A DNA stretch of 64,000 bases from positions 2,196,001 through 2,260,000 of the forward strand of contig JAUCEF010000003.1 of assembly GCA_033558025.1 (NCBI GenBank). Direction: 5' to 3'. A program made the translations under genes and the position numbers. How positions within the stretch are numbered: the stretch's first letter is position 1; each line of letters starts with the position of its first letter. The DNA comes from Phytophthora sp. 'mugwort'. Taxonomy: Eukaryota > Oomycota > Peronosporomycetes > Peronosporales > Peronosporaceae. The notes under the pieces are model-generated. The model was not told the DNA's origin and did no database searches. It was given only the letters and a program-made list of their open reading frames with translations. This document shows, one piece after another, positions 53,555 to 62,939 of this stretch.

Positions 53555-54748
53555 CTACACAATTTTTAAGAGCGAGTCGATCCGTTCCCGCACTTGATCA
53601 CCATTGTGCTGCAGCTCCAGCTCACATCGCAGTATTCGCAGGTCCACGTTACCAGCAAGAATTTTCATAGCAACTGGCGATCGAGCAAAGTCTTTCTCTG
53701 TAGTCACCACTACGACACTTTCGTTGCGGTTCAGCTCACCTGCCCACGCTACAATATCGTGCATATCGCCTGAGGTGAACGCGTGGTGGTCGGGAAACGC
53801 TTTCGTCTCAATTCGAGACCAGCGAGCCAATCTCTCCACCACTTTCGTGACGGACTCGGGATTGCCAACACCACACACGACCAATACTGAGCGACCATCC
53901 AGGGACATCTCCTTTTTCTCCATTGTCACCTCCGTGTTATTACCACTCATTCCTCCTGCCAGCAATCGATCAGCAGATATAAGACCCACCGTCTTCATCC
54001 GGGACGTCGCAACAATTGGATGCCGTTGAGAATCCAACAGCGTCTGTAAAGACTTGATCAGCACTTTTAATTCTTCCCCATCCACCAAATTTGCGTGGTG
54101 CACAACCACCACATCAGCTCGTATCAATGCCTCGCGTGGTAACTCACGTAGGCTACCACATGGAAGCAGGAGCCCGTTGCCCAGTGGATGCAAAGCGTCC
54201 ACCATAACGATCTCCAGGTCCTTCGCAAGTCGCCACTGCTGTAAACCATCATCCAGCACTACACAGCTCAATGGCGCTGCATCTCCTCCTAATTCCTTCA
54301 CTTTAGCTGCTCCAACCGCCCCACGATCACTTCCTAACGCCAACTGACAGGCAGGAAATCGTTTGGCCAACATTCGCCACTCATCGTCGCCGTACCCGCG
54401 ACTTAACAGCAACGGGACCTGATCTCCATTTGCCCGCTTTAGCGCGTAGTCAATCAGAAACTGCACGAAAGGCGTCTTCCCCGTCGCGCCAAAAGTGACG
54501 TTCCCTACACTCAGTACGGGAACCTGGAGCGGAGCGACGCGCTGCGCCTCACTCGACTCCTTCCGGCGCTTGCGGTCGACGATCCAGCCATAAACGCGAC
54601 TGAGAGCAGGCTGCTTCCGATCCACCAGCACGTCCAGCGATGAGTGAGACGAACGCAGGGCAGCCAGCACGGAGCCGTGCCATTGTCGAAGCCAGCGGCG
54701 CCACACCTGCGCCATACGAGAACGAGAGACGAGGGGACGAAGGGTCAT
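53555..54748 (-). CDS. LPXK: Tetraacyldisaccharide 4'-kinase (LpxK), eukaryotic
   Basis: Intact single-exon protein of 397 residues. LpxK transfers the ATP phosphate to the 4' position of the lipid A disaccharide precursor. Signatures present: an N-terminal membrane-associating region with VYGWIVDRKRRKE; a modified Walker A, VGNVTFGATGKTPFV (P-loop 82-92); LLLSRGYG; LDDGLQQWRL (165-174), the family's most diagnostic motif; GNGLLLPCGSLRELP; VVCGVGNPE; DHHAF; and VVVVTTEKDFAR near the C-terminus. The first 30 residues are Arg-rich without acids, like a mitochondrial presequence. Plants also carry nuclear lpx genes acting in organelles. It lies 136 bp downstream of the sulfate-activation gene on the same strand. 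Whether the organism makes a lipid A-like product cannot be told here. Confidence 0.93.
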   Translation of the reverse strand: MTLRPLVSRSRMAQVWRRWLRQWHGSVLAALRSSHSSLDVLVDRKQPALSRVYGWIVDRKRRKESSEAQRVAPLQVPVLSVGNVTFGATGKTPFVQFLIDYALKRANGDQVPLLLSRGYGDDEWRMLAKRFPACQLALGSDRGAVGAAKVKELGGDAAPLSCVVLDDGLQQWRLAKDLEIVMVDALHPLGNGLLLPCGSLRELPREALIRADVVVVHHANLVDGEELKVLIKSLQTLLDSQRHPIVATSRMKTVGLISADRLLAGGMSGNNTEVTMEKKEMSLDGRSVLVVCGVGNPESVTKVVERLARWSRIETKAFPDHHAFTSGDMHDIVAWAGELNRNESVVVVTTEKDFARSPVAMKILAGNVDLRILRCELELQHNGDQVRERIDSLLKIV

Positions 54749-54884
54749 AAACGGTCGACACAGAATCCGATCTAGTGCAGGTACATTGACACACCACGAA
54801 CCTATTCAAACAGAGCATTTATTCATTCCCCCAAGAGGCTGAATTACGTTCGCGAACAATGAGCTTGGTGGCTTGTTGGCGGAT

Positions 54885-57800
54885 CTAGTTGAGCCAGAAC
54901 TCGTCCTTGACGCTAATCTCTCCCGTCTTAAGCTTCTGCCACCGCTTGTGAGTCTCAGCCACAATCTGAATGGCGGCCTCCGCAGACGTCGGCTTCTCCT
55001 GTGAGAACACATTCTCCGACTTGCCCTCGGGGAGCTTGTACTTCTTGAGCCAATCCACCAACGCGTCCAGCACGCCTGGCTTCACGCTCTGCAAGTCACT
55101 TACATTGTTAATTTTGTGGGCATCCTCATCGGCGAGGGAAAGCACCAGGATCTTGTGGTCCACCTCGCCCTGGTCAACGAGCTCGAGACTGCCCAGGATC
55201 TTGACCGGGTTCACTGAGCCCATGGGCAACTGCTTCACACCGACCTCAATCACATCCAGCGGGTCATTGTCACCGCCGTTGCCGCTTTTATCCTTCACGC
55301 TCGGGTCTTCCCACGTCTGCGGGAACAAACCATAGTTGAAGAAAGGTACTCCATACAGATAGTCACGGCCACGAGTGCCATTGTGTGTCGTGTCCTGCAT
55401 GATGGGGTTGTACCGCTCCTCCTTGTTCACCTCCATCTTGTGTGCAATACCCTTCGGAATCTCGACAATGAAATTGTACGAACTGTTGTCCTTTGAATCC
55501 GCCGAGTGGAGCGGGATATCGTGCCACGGCGAGATCTTTTCGCCCTTTTCGTTCTTGAAGTGGAGTTTGTAGTCGGTGCGACCGAACGTACCCTCTGAAG
55601 AGAACAAACGGGAGGTGTCCACGACAGGCTTGGAGAATTGCGTGGCAAACGGGATCCATCGCGGACTGTTGATATTCTGGTAGTAATCAATCATAATATC
55701 CCAGCCAGACTTGACCATGAAACCCTGAGGAACACACGTAGGCTTGTCTTCCCAGCCAGCCGGGATCTTTTCACCCTCACACTTCTGCAGACCCTCACGT
55801 GCCATCTTGCGCATGCGCGAACCTGATATCGACAAGAAGTCCTGCTTACGACTGCTGTCCATCGGCTTCATCTTGTGGTCCTGCACATCATAGTACACCT
55901 TCGAGAAAGACAGGATGTTAAAGTCCTCCATGCCAGGAGCCATATGCAGCACGAAGCGACCATGATCGCCGGCATAAATGTCGTCCTTGTCGCCATCAGA
56001 GCGCTTAATGCCAGCAGGGTCGCGTCCAACAACAAAGAAGCTCGCACCAGCGTTCTTACGACTCTTCGCGTGCCATTGCACCTCACGGGGACCAGCGTAG
56101 ATCATGGGGGACGGCCAGATGGCAAGCACAGTGCTCTCCTTGTCCAACATGCCGTCGCGCAGAATAGCCTCATGTTGACGCACACGCACATCAAGAGGAA
56201 CATCGTCCTCCTTCGTCCAGCCACCGAGTGGAGACAGCCACAGCACCGGTTTCTTGTAGCCCTGCGCAATCAATTGCTCACGGGCGTTGTTCATAAGGTA
56301 CGCGTGACCAGCATGTGTCGGGTTTCTCGTCTGGAAGGCAAGCACAACATCAGCGCCCATTTCCTCAAAACGCGTGCGCAGCTCAGTGGGGGTTAAGCGG
56401 TACTGGTCCAGGTCATCGTTGTACTTAATACGGGATAGCAGTTCAATCTCACCGCCCAGTAGATACTCACCCGACTTCAGAATCTCAGCGATGTACGGAT
56501 GACCATTGTCCATGGCGCCGAACGTGCGCGTGATACGCTCCTCCTTGCGGTGGTCGTAAACTTCAGGGTCGTTCAGCAGCGCAAGTTCTTCGCCGGACGG
56601 GCTCACAAGCACAAGCTGCTTGAACTCACCAATACGTTCCTTCGCAGCGTCATTGATCGGGAGAACGATAGGTACAGGCATGTTCACACGCTGGCCCTTG
56701 GACACGAACTCACTGGAGTATTCAGAAAAGTTGGTGGACTTGTGGAGTGCCAAGTGACCATCCGTCAGGTTGTCCGTGTCGTACAGCACGCTACTGAAAT
56801 GCAGCGACTGCAAGTACACACCCTCACGCATGAAGCCACGCAAAGGGGCTGCCCAGCCCTCGCCAATTACCTGCAGCCAATGCACATCCTCGTCGCGGAG
56901 AAGCACGCGAGGCAGTTTGTCGTAATTCTCTGGACGCGACGCACGCGGCTGGTCCGGGAAAAGCGTCGGGAACGTAGCGACAGCGTTGCCACCATCAGCC
57001 ACGGCCACACCAGGGTATCCACTAGGGGGATCCTCCACGCCGGTGAGCAGACCTTCTGCCTCCAGTTTGTCTAGAATCATCTTTACCTCGTCCTCAAGCG
57101 ACTGACTCGACGCATTCAGGTGAATCTCCGGGTTCAAAGGTTCTTCGTAGGGCGACGAAATGCCCGTGAAGTCCTTGATCTCTCCCTTGATGGCACGCTT
57201 GTATAACCCCTTAACATCGCGATCAGCAGCGACTGAGACCGGCACGTCCACAAAGACCTCATAGAATGGGATGCCCATCTTCTTGTGCAGTTCGCGCACC
57301 TCGTCGCGACGCGCACGGAAGGGCGACACGAGCGCTACAAGCGTGATGACGCCCGCCTCGGAGAATAGCGCCGACATTTCTCCCACGCGGCGCACGCTTT
57401 CGGCGCGGTCGGTCTCAGAGAAGCCGAGGTCACGGTTGAGGCCGATGCGTACGTTATCGCCGTCCAGACGATACGTGTGCACGCGGCGGCGAAGCAGCTC
57501 CTTTTCGAGCGCGCGGCCGACGGTGCTCTTGCCGCTGCCTGAGAGGCCCGTGAACCAGAGTGTGGCACCCTTCTGCTGCAATGCGGCGTAGCGCTGTGGA
57601 CGCGAAAGCAGCGACGAGTCGTAGTAGACGTTGCGCTGCATGTCAAGCTTCTGCAGGCGCTGGTCGGCGCACACCTGGTCCATCTGCGTCTGGTTGGCCA
57701 AGTCGGACACAGCGATGGCCGGCATGCTGTAGCTGGAGCTGTTGGCGGGGATTCCCACGCCAGAGAAGAGCGCGACGAGCACAAGATAGGGCATAACCAC

Positions 57801-57938
57801 AAGCACAGCCAGCACGAACTTCTTGACAAGCGCGCGGCGCTCGTCGTACTCGGGTCCGCGCGAGAACACGCGACTGGCGGCGCCGTCATTGAACTCCAGT
57901 TCCTCCTGCTTCACGGATGCGTATAGGACGTCGCTCAT
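54885..57938 (-). CDS. APS kinase - ATP sulfurylase - inorganic pyrophosphatase fusion
   Basis: Intact single-exon protein of 1017 residues covering sulfate activation. A hydrophobic helix at about 41-62 (FVLAVLVVMPYLVLVALF) suggests membrane anchoring. APS kinase at about 123-300: Walker A GLSGSGKST (131-139), then LDGDNVRIGLNRDLGF. ATP sulfurylase at about 310-735: QTRNPTHAGH at 536-545 is the HxxH-type nucleotide site, and VGRDPAG at 637-643 is the second motif. Pyrophosphatase at about 745-1017: YNFIVEIPKG, RDYLYGVPFFNYG, and the signature DNDPLDVIEVG (890-900). ATP sulfurylase makes APS plus PPi, the fused pyrophosphatase removes PPi to pull the reaction forward, and APS kinase makes PAPS. 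This fusion is known from stramenopiles. An initiator-like CCACTCT lies about 115 nt upstream. Confidence 0.97.
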   Translation of the reverse strand: MSDVLYASVKQEELEFNDGAASRVFSRGPEYDERRALVKKFVLAVLVVMPYLVLVALFSGVGIPANSSSYSMPAIAVSDLANQTQMDQVCADQRLQKLDMQRNVYYDSSLLSRPQRYAALQQKGATLWFTGLSGSGKSTVGRALEKELLRRRVHTYRLDGDNVRIGLNRDLGFSETDRAESVRRVGEMSALFSEAGVITLVALVSPFRARRDEVRELHKKMGIPFYEVFVDVPVSVAADRDVKGLYKRAIKGEIKDFTGISSPYEEPLNPEIHLNASSQSLEDEVKMILDKLEAEGLLTGVEDPPSGYPGVAVADGGNAVATFPTLFPDQPRASRPENYDKLPRVLLRDEDVHWLQVIGEGWAAPLRGFMREGVYLQSLHFSSVLYDTDNLTDGHLALHKSTNFSEYSSEFVSKGQRVNMPVPIVLPINDAAKERIGEFKQLVLVSPSGEELALLNDPEVYDHRKEERITRTFGAMDNGHPYIAEILKSGEYLLGGEIELLSRIKYNDDLDQYRLTPTELRTRFEEMGADVVLAFQTRNPTHAGHAYLMNNAREQLIAQGYKKPVLWLSPLGGWTKEDDVPLDVRVRQHEAILRDGMLDKESTVLAIWPSPMIYAGPREVQWHAKSRKNAGASFFVVGRDPAGIKRSDGDKDDIYAGDHGRFVLHMAPGMEDFNILSFSKVYYDVQDHKMKPMDSSRKQDFLSISGSRMRKMAREGLQKCEGEKIPAGWEDKPTCVPQGFMVKSGWDIMIDYYQNINSPRWIPFATQFSKPVVDTSRLFSSEGTFGRTDYKLHFKNEKGEKISPWHDIPLHSADSKDNSSYNFIVEIPKGIAHKMEVNKEERYNPIMQDTTHNGTRGRDYLYGVPFFNYGLFPQTWEDPSVKDKSGNGGDNDPLDVIEVGVKQLPMGSVNPVKILGSLELVDQGEVDHKILVLSLADEDAHKINNVSDLQSVKPGVLDALVDWLKKYKLPEGKSENVFSQEKPTSAEAAIQIVAETHKRWQKLKTGEISVKDEFWLN

Positions 57939-59334
57939 GATTGCGTCGCTGGTGGGTTTCTTCTGCCAGGAGGCGTAGCAGTCCCTCGTCCTTGCTGCCT
58001 TTCACGCAGATTAGCAAATGGCTCAGTCCGCACTGACCACGAGCATATTTGAAGAGTGGTGGTCAGTAATAACGATAACCTAAACCTAACCGAAGGTTTT
58101 GGTGCTTCTAGGAAAATGTATGCCGCAAATGCAGAGACGCGGCATAGCAGTTAAGTTGACTATCGAAATGACTTGATGATGTGGAGCCACACACCGGCCA
58201 CTCACATGGATCCCATTAACTCATCCAGTGGTGCTCCGATCGTGGTGGTCCGCTGTACGCACAGACACCTTTGACCTTCGACGAGGATTACGTGGGCAAG
58301 CAGTTCATTCTTTCGCAGCTGGCGGCGTCTTCGGACTCCAATTGCGTCAAGTAATACTTCAATTTGAGTGGCAGAGATAGAGCCAATCATGGCAGATATC
58401 AACCACGCGTCAGTTATACCAGGCTCACTAACCGCTGTATGTGTCAGAGTCGGGAGCGATAGTCTGACTATCGTGCCCGCTTGGTAGGCACACCACCACC
58501 GGATTGGTGACAGTTAAGCGCAGCTCGCGCTCATTGGCCAGCCTTAGCATCCAAATAAGTCGCGATTGGCCATAACCGGGCTTAAAACGCTTCAAGATTG
58601 CCCAAGTTCGGAGTGTCTTCACTCTAGTAAAGAGCTATGCTGGGGCAGCAGTGATGGAAGTCTTCAAGACACACGCACAACGAGGGCGGCTTCATGAGGC
58701 GCGTGTATCGTTTTTTGTCGCCGCGCGATCTGTGGTAGATCGCTCCAGTGATGACACTATCGCGACTATAGCAACTGGAACGTGTCACTATGTTCCATTG
58801 CTGCACAAAGCTTGCTGGTGGTCCGACTTAGCGGCAGTCTCAATGAAGTGGGACTTGTAGCCGTCGTTAGTAGTCGACTACAAGCGATCGAAGGGTCTTC
58901 GTGACCGTGTGTTCTGGACCACCGGTATCCGGCAGTTAACAGTGATAGCAACCGTCGCGGAGAATCAACCGCCAAAAGGGGCGCAACTTCATGCCTGTGT
59001 CGATATCTTCACTCAGGATCCCGGAGGAACCCCTCAGCACGACAAGACCAGTCCAACTTAATCACCGGACAAACCGGCAATGATAGAATGGCTAAGAGTA
59101 TACCAGAAATCTTGCACTTAACCTAAGTGAATAGACATTCTGAATCTCTCTTTGTCTTCTCACCGCAGTGGGGCGGACTCAGTGGTGAAGATGCATTACC
59201 TTGGCAGGGCAACACGTGCTGTTATTTGTCGCCAGCATGCTGCGATTCAAGGATGCAACACCGTACTTAACATCGTTTTCGAAGTACGAATGCTTCAAGA
59301 CTTAGCGCGCGTGCTGTGACCGAGTCATCACCAT
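57939..59334. other. No gene recognised
   Basis: The first 150 bp are the promoter side of the sulfate-activation gene. The rest shows only short open frames on both strands without recognisable motifs. Confidence 0.5.
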
Positions 59335-60126
59335 TTAGGTGCTGGAGGAATTCGACGCACTCGACCTCCGTTGCCCAAGATTTCCGAACGATTTCAGTTC
59401 TACGACACCAACCTTACTTTTTTTGGCTTCAACGCTTAAGGACGCGGAAGCCTTAAGACCGGCGCCCGAGTAGCTGTGGTCTAGAATCATGTTGGACAAA
59501 TGTAGTGGTGGATTTCTCCGACTCACGAGTTTAGAGCCAGCTGGTACCGGCTTGGTCATGCATGTTAATGCGGTTGCGCAGCAACTTGCTGAAGTTGCAA
59601 TGTGCAGGTCGACTGCATTGTGATGATTCCCAGCGACTACGATAATGCTCGCGATCTACTAAACCCTGGCTTAAGACACTGGTAACAACATCGGAAGGGC
59701 TCCACAAACCCATGTAGCAGTACGTAGTCAGGCGCTGAAGAAACATATATAACGTTGCTGCAGACTTGCCAAAATGCTGGATCAATTATTACGCTGATGT
59801 CGGTCTGGTTGGGCAATCTAGCTTCGAAGGTGGAGTAGCTGTGTGTCGATCGATACGCACGCCTCAATACATGTACTCAAGTGCGACCACGCCCTTCGCA
59901 CTCATCCAAAAGCGCTGCCGCCAATCGCTGTTAAGCGGTCCTGATATTTGACGAAGCCGTTGCCACGAGCCGTACATGTATTACATGCAAGCCTGCATGG
60001 CCATAATCCGCGTGAGAAATCGCAGAGTCCAAATAAAAGCTGTCGAAGGAGCGCGCATGTACAGCTCTCATAGAGAACTGAGGCTCTCCACTTCCCTAGC
60101 GGTGGTCGCATGCAGAGTTGCATCAT
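59335..60126 (-). pseudogene. Possible hAT-like transposase fragment
   Basis: Overlapping minus-strand frames include ISVIIDPAFWQ, then in another frame LQRLTTYCYMGLWSPSDVV and YRSRWESSQ. These resemble, in order, the xDxxFW, the LxPLxxxLxxLQxxxxxLxDV and the RW segments of the hAT transposase middle region. The match is loose and the frames are short, so this is a guess at a relic. Confidence 0.25.
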
Positions 60127-60289
60127 CGTACTGACAAAGCGGTTGAGGTGTCTGAATTGAACTCATTGATTTGCTGTCAGCACATGCGGGGACATGGCGT
60201 AAGCTTGAGTAATTGTACAGTATTGTGTGAGCCTCAAACGGAAGTTGTGCGGCTTCCAGCGTGAAATAATGTCTTCACGTTTCAAGCGC

Positions 60290-60322
60290 AATGTCGGTGA
60301 TCCCACTGAGATCACCGACATT
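60290..60322. repeat. Perfect 12-bp hairpin, 9-nt loop
   Basis: AATGTCGGTGAT (60290-60301) and its exact reverse complement (60311-60322) enclose CCCACTGAG. It stands about 350 bp upstream of the steroid-reductase-like gene. Confidence 0.9.
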
Positions 60323-60671
60323 TACCCCATTCATTCTACCGCGTGAAGCACCAGAGTTCTGATACTGTAAGGGAGTGGACGAGGTAGCCCCGAACATCTT
60401 TAGAACGTGCTTCGACGTCAGAATGTGCAGCATCTCGTTCCGCACTGCGGCATAGACCCACAAGCGCAGAAGATTAGAGGCCCACAGCTGCTCACTGTCC
60501 CGTGCCTTGGACCCCTGGGGTCACAGCAACTTGCGTGCGTTCTACAGTATTAAAGGTCCCATACCGATCTTCCCTGGTGGCGGTCGCTTGTATCATTCCC
60601 TAATTTGCCCCGGTAGCCCTTTAACAATAGCGTCCTCCTCAGTCAACACTACTCGCTGTCGTTTCACTACC

Positions 60672-61547
60672 ATGGGCTTCTCGCAAGACTTACGCGAGCT
60701 ACTGACGTGCATGTCGCTAGTGGCAGCCGTGGGCTACGTCACGGACCTGAAGCTCTACGCCGGTATCTGCGTGGGAATCCAGTGGCTTTCGGCAATCTAC
60801 GGCATCCCCAACAAGACCGAGCGGTACTTCGACCTCACGGGCTCCACGACCTACGCCACAGTCTCCATGCTCGCCTACCTGTACAGCGAGTCAACGTCGT
60901 GGCGGGATACATTGCTCACGGCGTTCGTGTGGCTCTGGTGCGTGCGCCTCGGTTCGTTCCTGTTCTGGCGCATTCGCAAGGATGGCAGCGACAAGCGCTT
61001 CGCCGAGATCATCGTGAACCCGCTGTGCTTCCTGGCCGCCTGGAACATCCAGGGTCTCTGGGTCTTCTTCACGCTGCTGTCCGTACTGCTTAGTGTCGTG
61101 CACGGCGTCAACGACCTGGAGGTCAAACCGCTCGACATCATCGGCACGTCGCTGTGGATTGTCGGCTATGTCATCGAGGTCACAGCGGACTACCAGAAGA
61201 CCAAATTCCGTCTCGATAAGCGTAACAAGAACCAGTTCATTCGCAGCGGTCTGTGGGGTTACAGCCGCCATCCGAACTACTTTGGCGAGATCTTGATGTG
61301 GATCGGCGTCTTCTTGGTGGCGGTGCACACCCTGCCGAGCTTCGCGCTGCAGTGTGGCGCTGCCGTTAGTCCGACGTTCATGAGCTTACTGATCATTTTC
61401 CGATCGGGCATCCCCTTGCTTGAAGAGGACGCGGACGAGCGTTGGGGTAAGTTGAAGACCTACCAGGAGTACAAGATGCAGACGAGCGTGCTGGTGCCGA
61501 TGCCTAAGCGCAAGCTACCCGAGCCAAAGCGAGCCAAGATCGCGTAG
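60672..61547 (+). CDS. DUF1295 / steroid 5-alpha-reductase-like membrane enzyme
   Basis: Intact protein of 291 residues if started at the second in-frame Met (60672). The first (60507) would add 55 residues rich in Gly/Pro/Ser that do not look like the family's N-terminus, so I prefer the shorter form. The family (C-terminal steroid 5-alpha-reductase / isoprenylcysteine methyltransferase fold) comprises multi-pass ER or organelle membrane proteins that use NADPH or AdoMet on sterol or lipid substrates. Membrane segments are visible at about 8-24, 81-99, 113-143 and 155-170, and the conserved SGLWGYSRHPNYFGEILMW at 192-210 is present, followed by a hydrophobic pair and ERWG at 256-259. A broken tandem copy lies 330 bp downstream. 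The substrate is unknown. Confidence 0.85.
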   Translation: MGFSQDLRELLTCMSLVAAVGYVTDLKLYAGICVGIQWLSAIYGIPNKTERYFDLTGSTTYATVSMLAYLYSESTSWRDTLLTAFVWLWCVRLGSFLFWRIRKDGSDKRFAEIIVNPLCFLAAWNIQGLWVFFTLLSVLLSVVHGVNDLEVKPLDIIGTSLWIVGYVIEVTADYQKTKFRLDKRNKNQFIRSGLWGYSRHPNYFGEILMWIGVFLVAVHTLPSFALQCGAAVSPTFMSLLIIFRSGIPLLEEDADERWGKLKTYQEYKMQTSVLVPMPKRKLPEPKRAKIA

Positions 61548-61871
61548 GTCATGCCAAATGTATATACATGTAAGTAAGTAGCCTGCTAATTTGGTGGACT
61601 AAAGCAAATGAAAAGTATTCTGTTGAGCAAGATTTATAGTGGTCGAACTATCAGCTCATTTTTCATCTGCTCAGTATTCACGACGTTGTGTGTACAAAAT
61701 GGAACGTCCTTACTTTCTTCTCGAGGCCCCCTCACGTCGTGAGTCACGAGGAACATGATCGAACTCATCAGACCGAATGCTTGTCAGCACCGACTTCTTT
61801 TATTCAGTTCCCAATTTGCCATCAAGCAGAATCAAGGCCCCTACCCCCCCCCCCTCTTCTAAAGCTATGGG

Positions 61872-62395
61872 TGAACGTGTCGTTGGCGTCGGTCGTGGCG
61901 TACCTACACGGTACGACGTAGAACTGCGCTCTCGTGTGCTTCGGCATACAGTGGGTCACGTCGATCTACGCCGTGCTCAAGCAGACCGATCGCTTCTTGG
62001 ACGTCGCAGACTCCTTCACTTACGTGTTGCCGGCGCTGCCGACCGGACCTGATACTACCGTCGTCACCCGACACTACTGCGGCGAGATCATGATGTGGCT
62101 CGGCGTGTTTCTAGTGGCGACGTACACGCTTCCAACGTTTGCTCTGCAGTGCTGTAGTGTGTCCAGCGATCGTGATGCTGCTTCTCTCGGGCATCCGGCC
62201 ACTCGAGAAGCAGGCGGAAGAGCGCTGGGGGGAAAACAAAACATAACCAAAACCAAATAGAAGGCCCCATTCATTCATTAAAGAGCGCTGGGGGGACAAA
62301 GGTGTACCAAAAGTTCAAGGCTCAGACGATTGTACTGCTGCCGGTGCCCAAGCGCACGCTGTACGCCACGAAGAATGCGAAGATCGCGTGGGTGT
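61872..62395 (+). pseudogene. Broken tandem copy of the DUF1295 gene
   Basis: Matches the intact neighbour in three stretches. The first covers its residues about 14-64 (CFGIQWVTSIYAVLKQTDRF in the copy), interrupted by a stop at HGTT. About 137 residues are then deleted and the match resumes at RHYCGEIMMWLGVFLVATYT, the conserved motif with the Pro-Asn lost. After a frameshift the ERWG segment appears. A 63-nt insertion then separates two copies of AAGAGCGCTGGGGGG (62218-62232 and 62281-62295), and the tail resumes as KVYQKFKAQTIVLLPVPKR. Clearly non-functional. Confidence 0.85.
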
Positions 62396-62399
62396 CGAC

Positions 62400-62939
62400 A
62401 AAACCAACACGCAGCGAGAAGGGTAAGCTGAGCCGGGGTAACAGGTAGGGGAGCTTTTCAGTTGAAGTTACGTTGTACTCATCTGGTATTTTGTCGCTGC
62501 AAAAACGCGAATTGATTGTGTAAAACCACAGACGCGTTAATGTTGTAGTCTAGTATCCGAGTAACCGGCCGCAACCCCGACATCTTTGGTCTCAGCTCGA
62601 TTTCTATCATATTCGTTGGTTTTTGATAAGATGAGCAACGTTTATGCTACATTATAATTCTCGCGGACCCATAGCTAAGTACATGTAGTACTTCGAAGTA
62701 TTCATCAATTGTCATTGCTTACAAAACGTACGAACTTTAATCTTGGGTACAGGAGAAACTAAATTTGTTTGATCTCGACGGGTTTTTAAGTATATTGAGT
62801 ATTCAGCGGGGGAGGGAAGTTTTCTCTAAACTAAAGAGTATATCTTAGAGGTACAGTACGCGATTTCGTAGCCACAAATAGAGCATTACCAGGGTGTATT
62901 CTTGGCGAGTGTTTGAGTTTTTGCCACAATCCTTATTCC
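62400..62939. other. Intergenic, no gene recognised
   Basis: AT-rich between 62580 and 62880. No supported gene. It must include the promoter of the membrane protein that follows. Confidence 0.5.

Noticed and set aside
56499..57074. 191-codon plus-strand frame
   Set aside because: Antisense to the ATP sulfurylase domain, which is certain.
60507..60671. Longer N-terminus for the DUF1295 protein
   Set aside because: Open in frame but unlike the family start, and rich in Gly/Pro/Ser; the Met at 60672 leads straight into the conserved region. Not excluded without transcript data.
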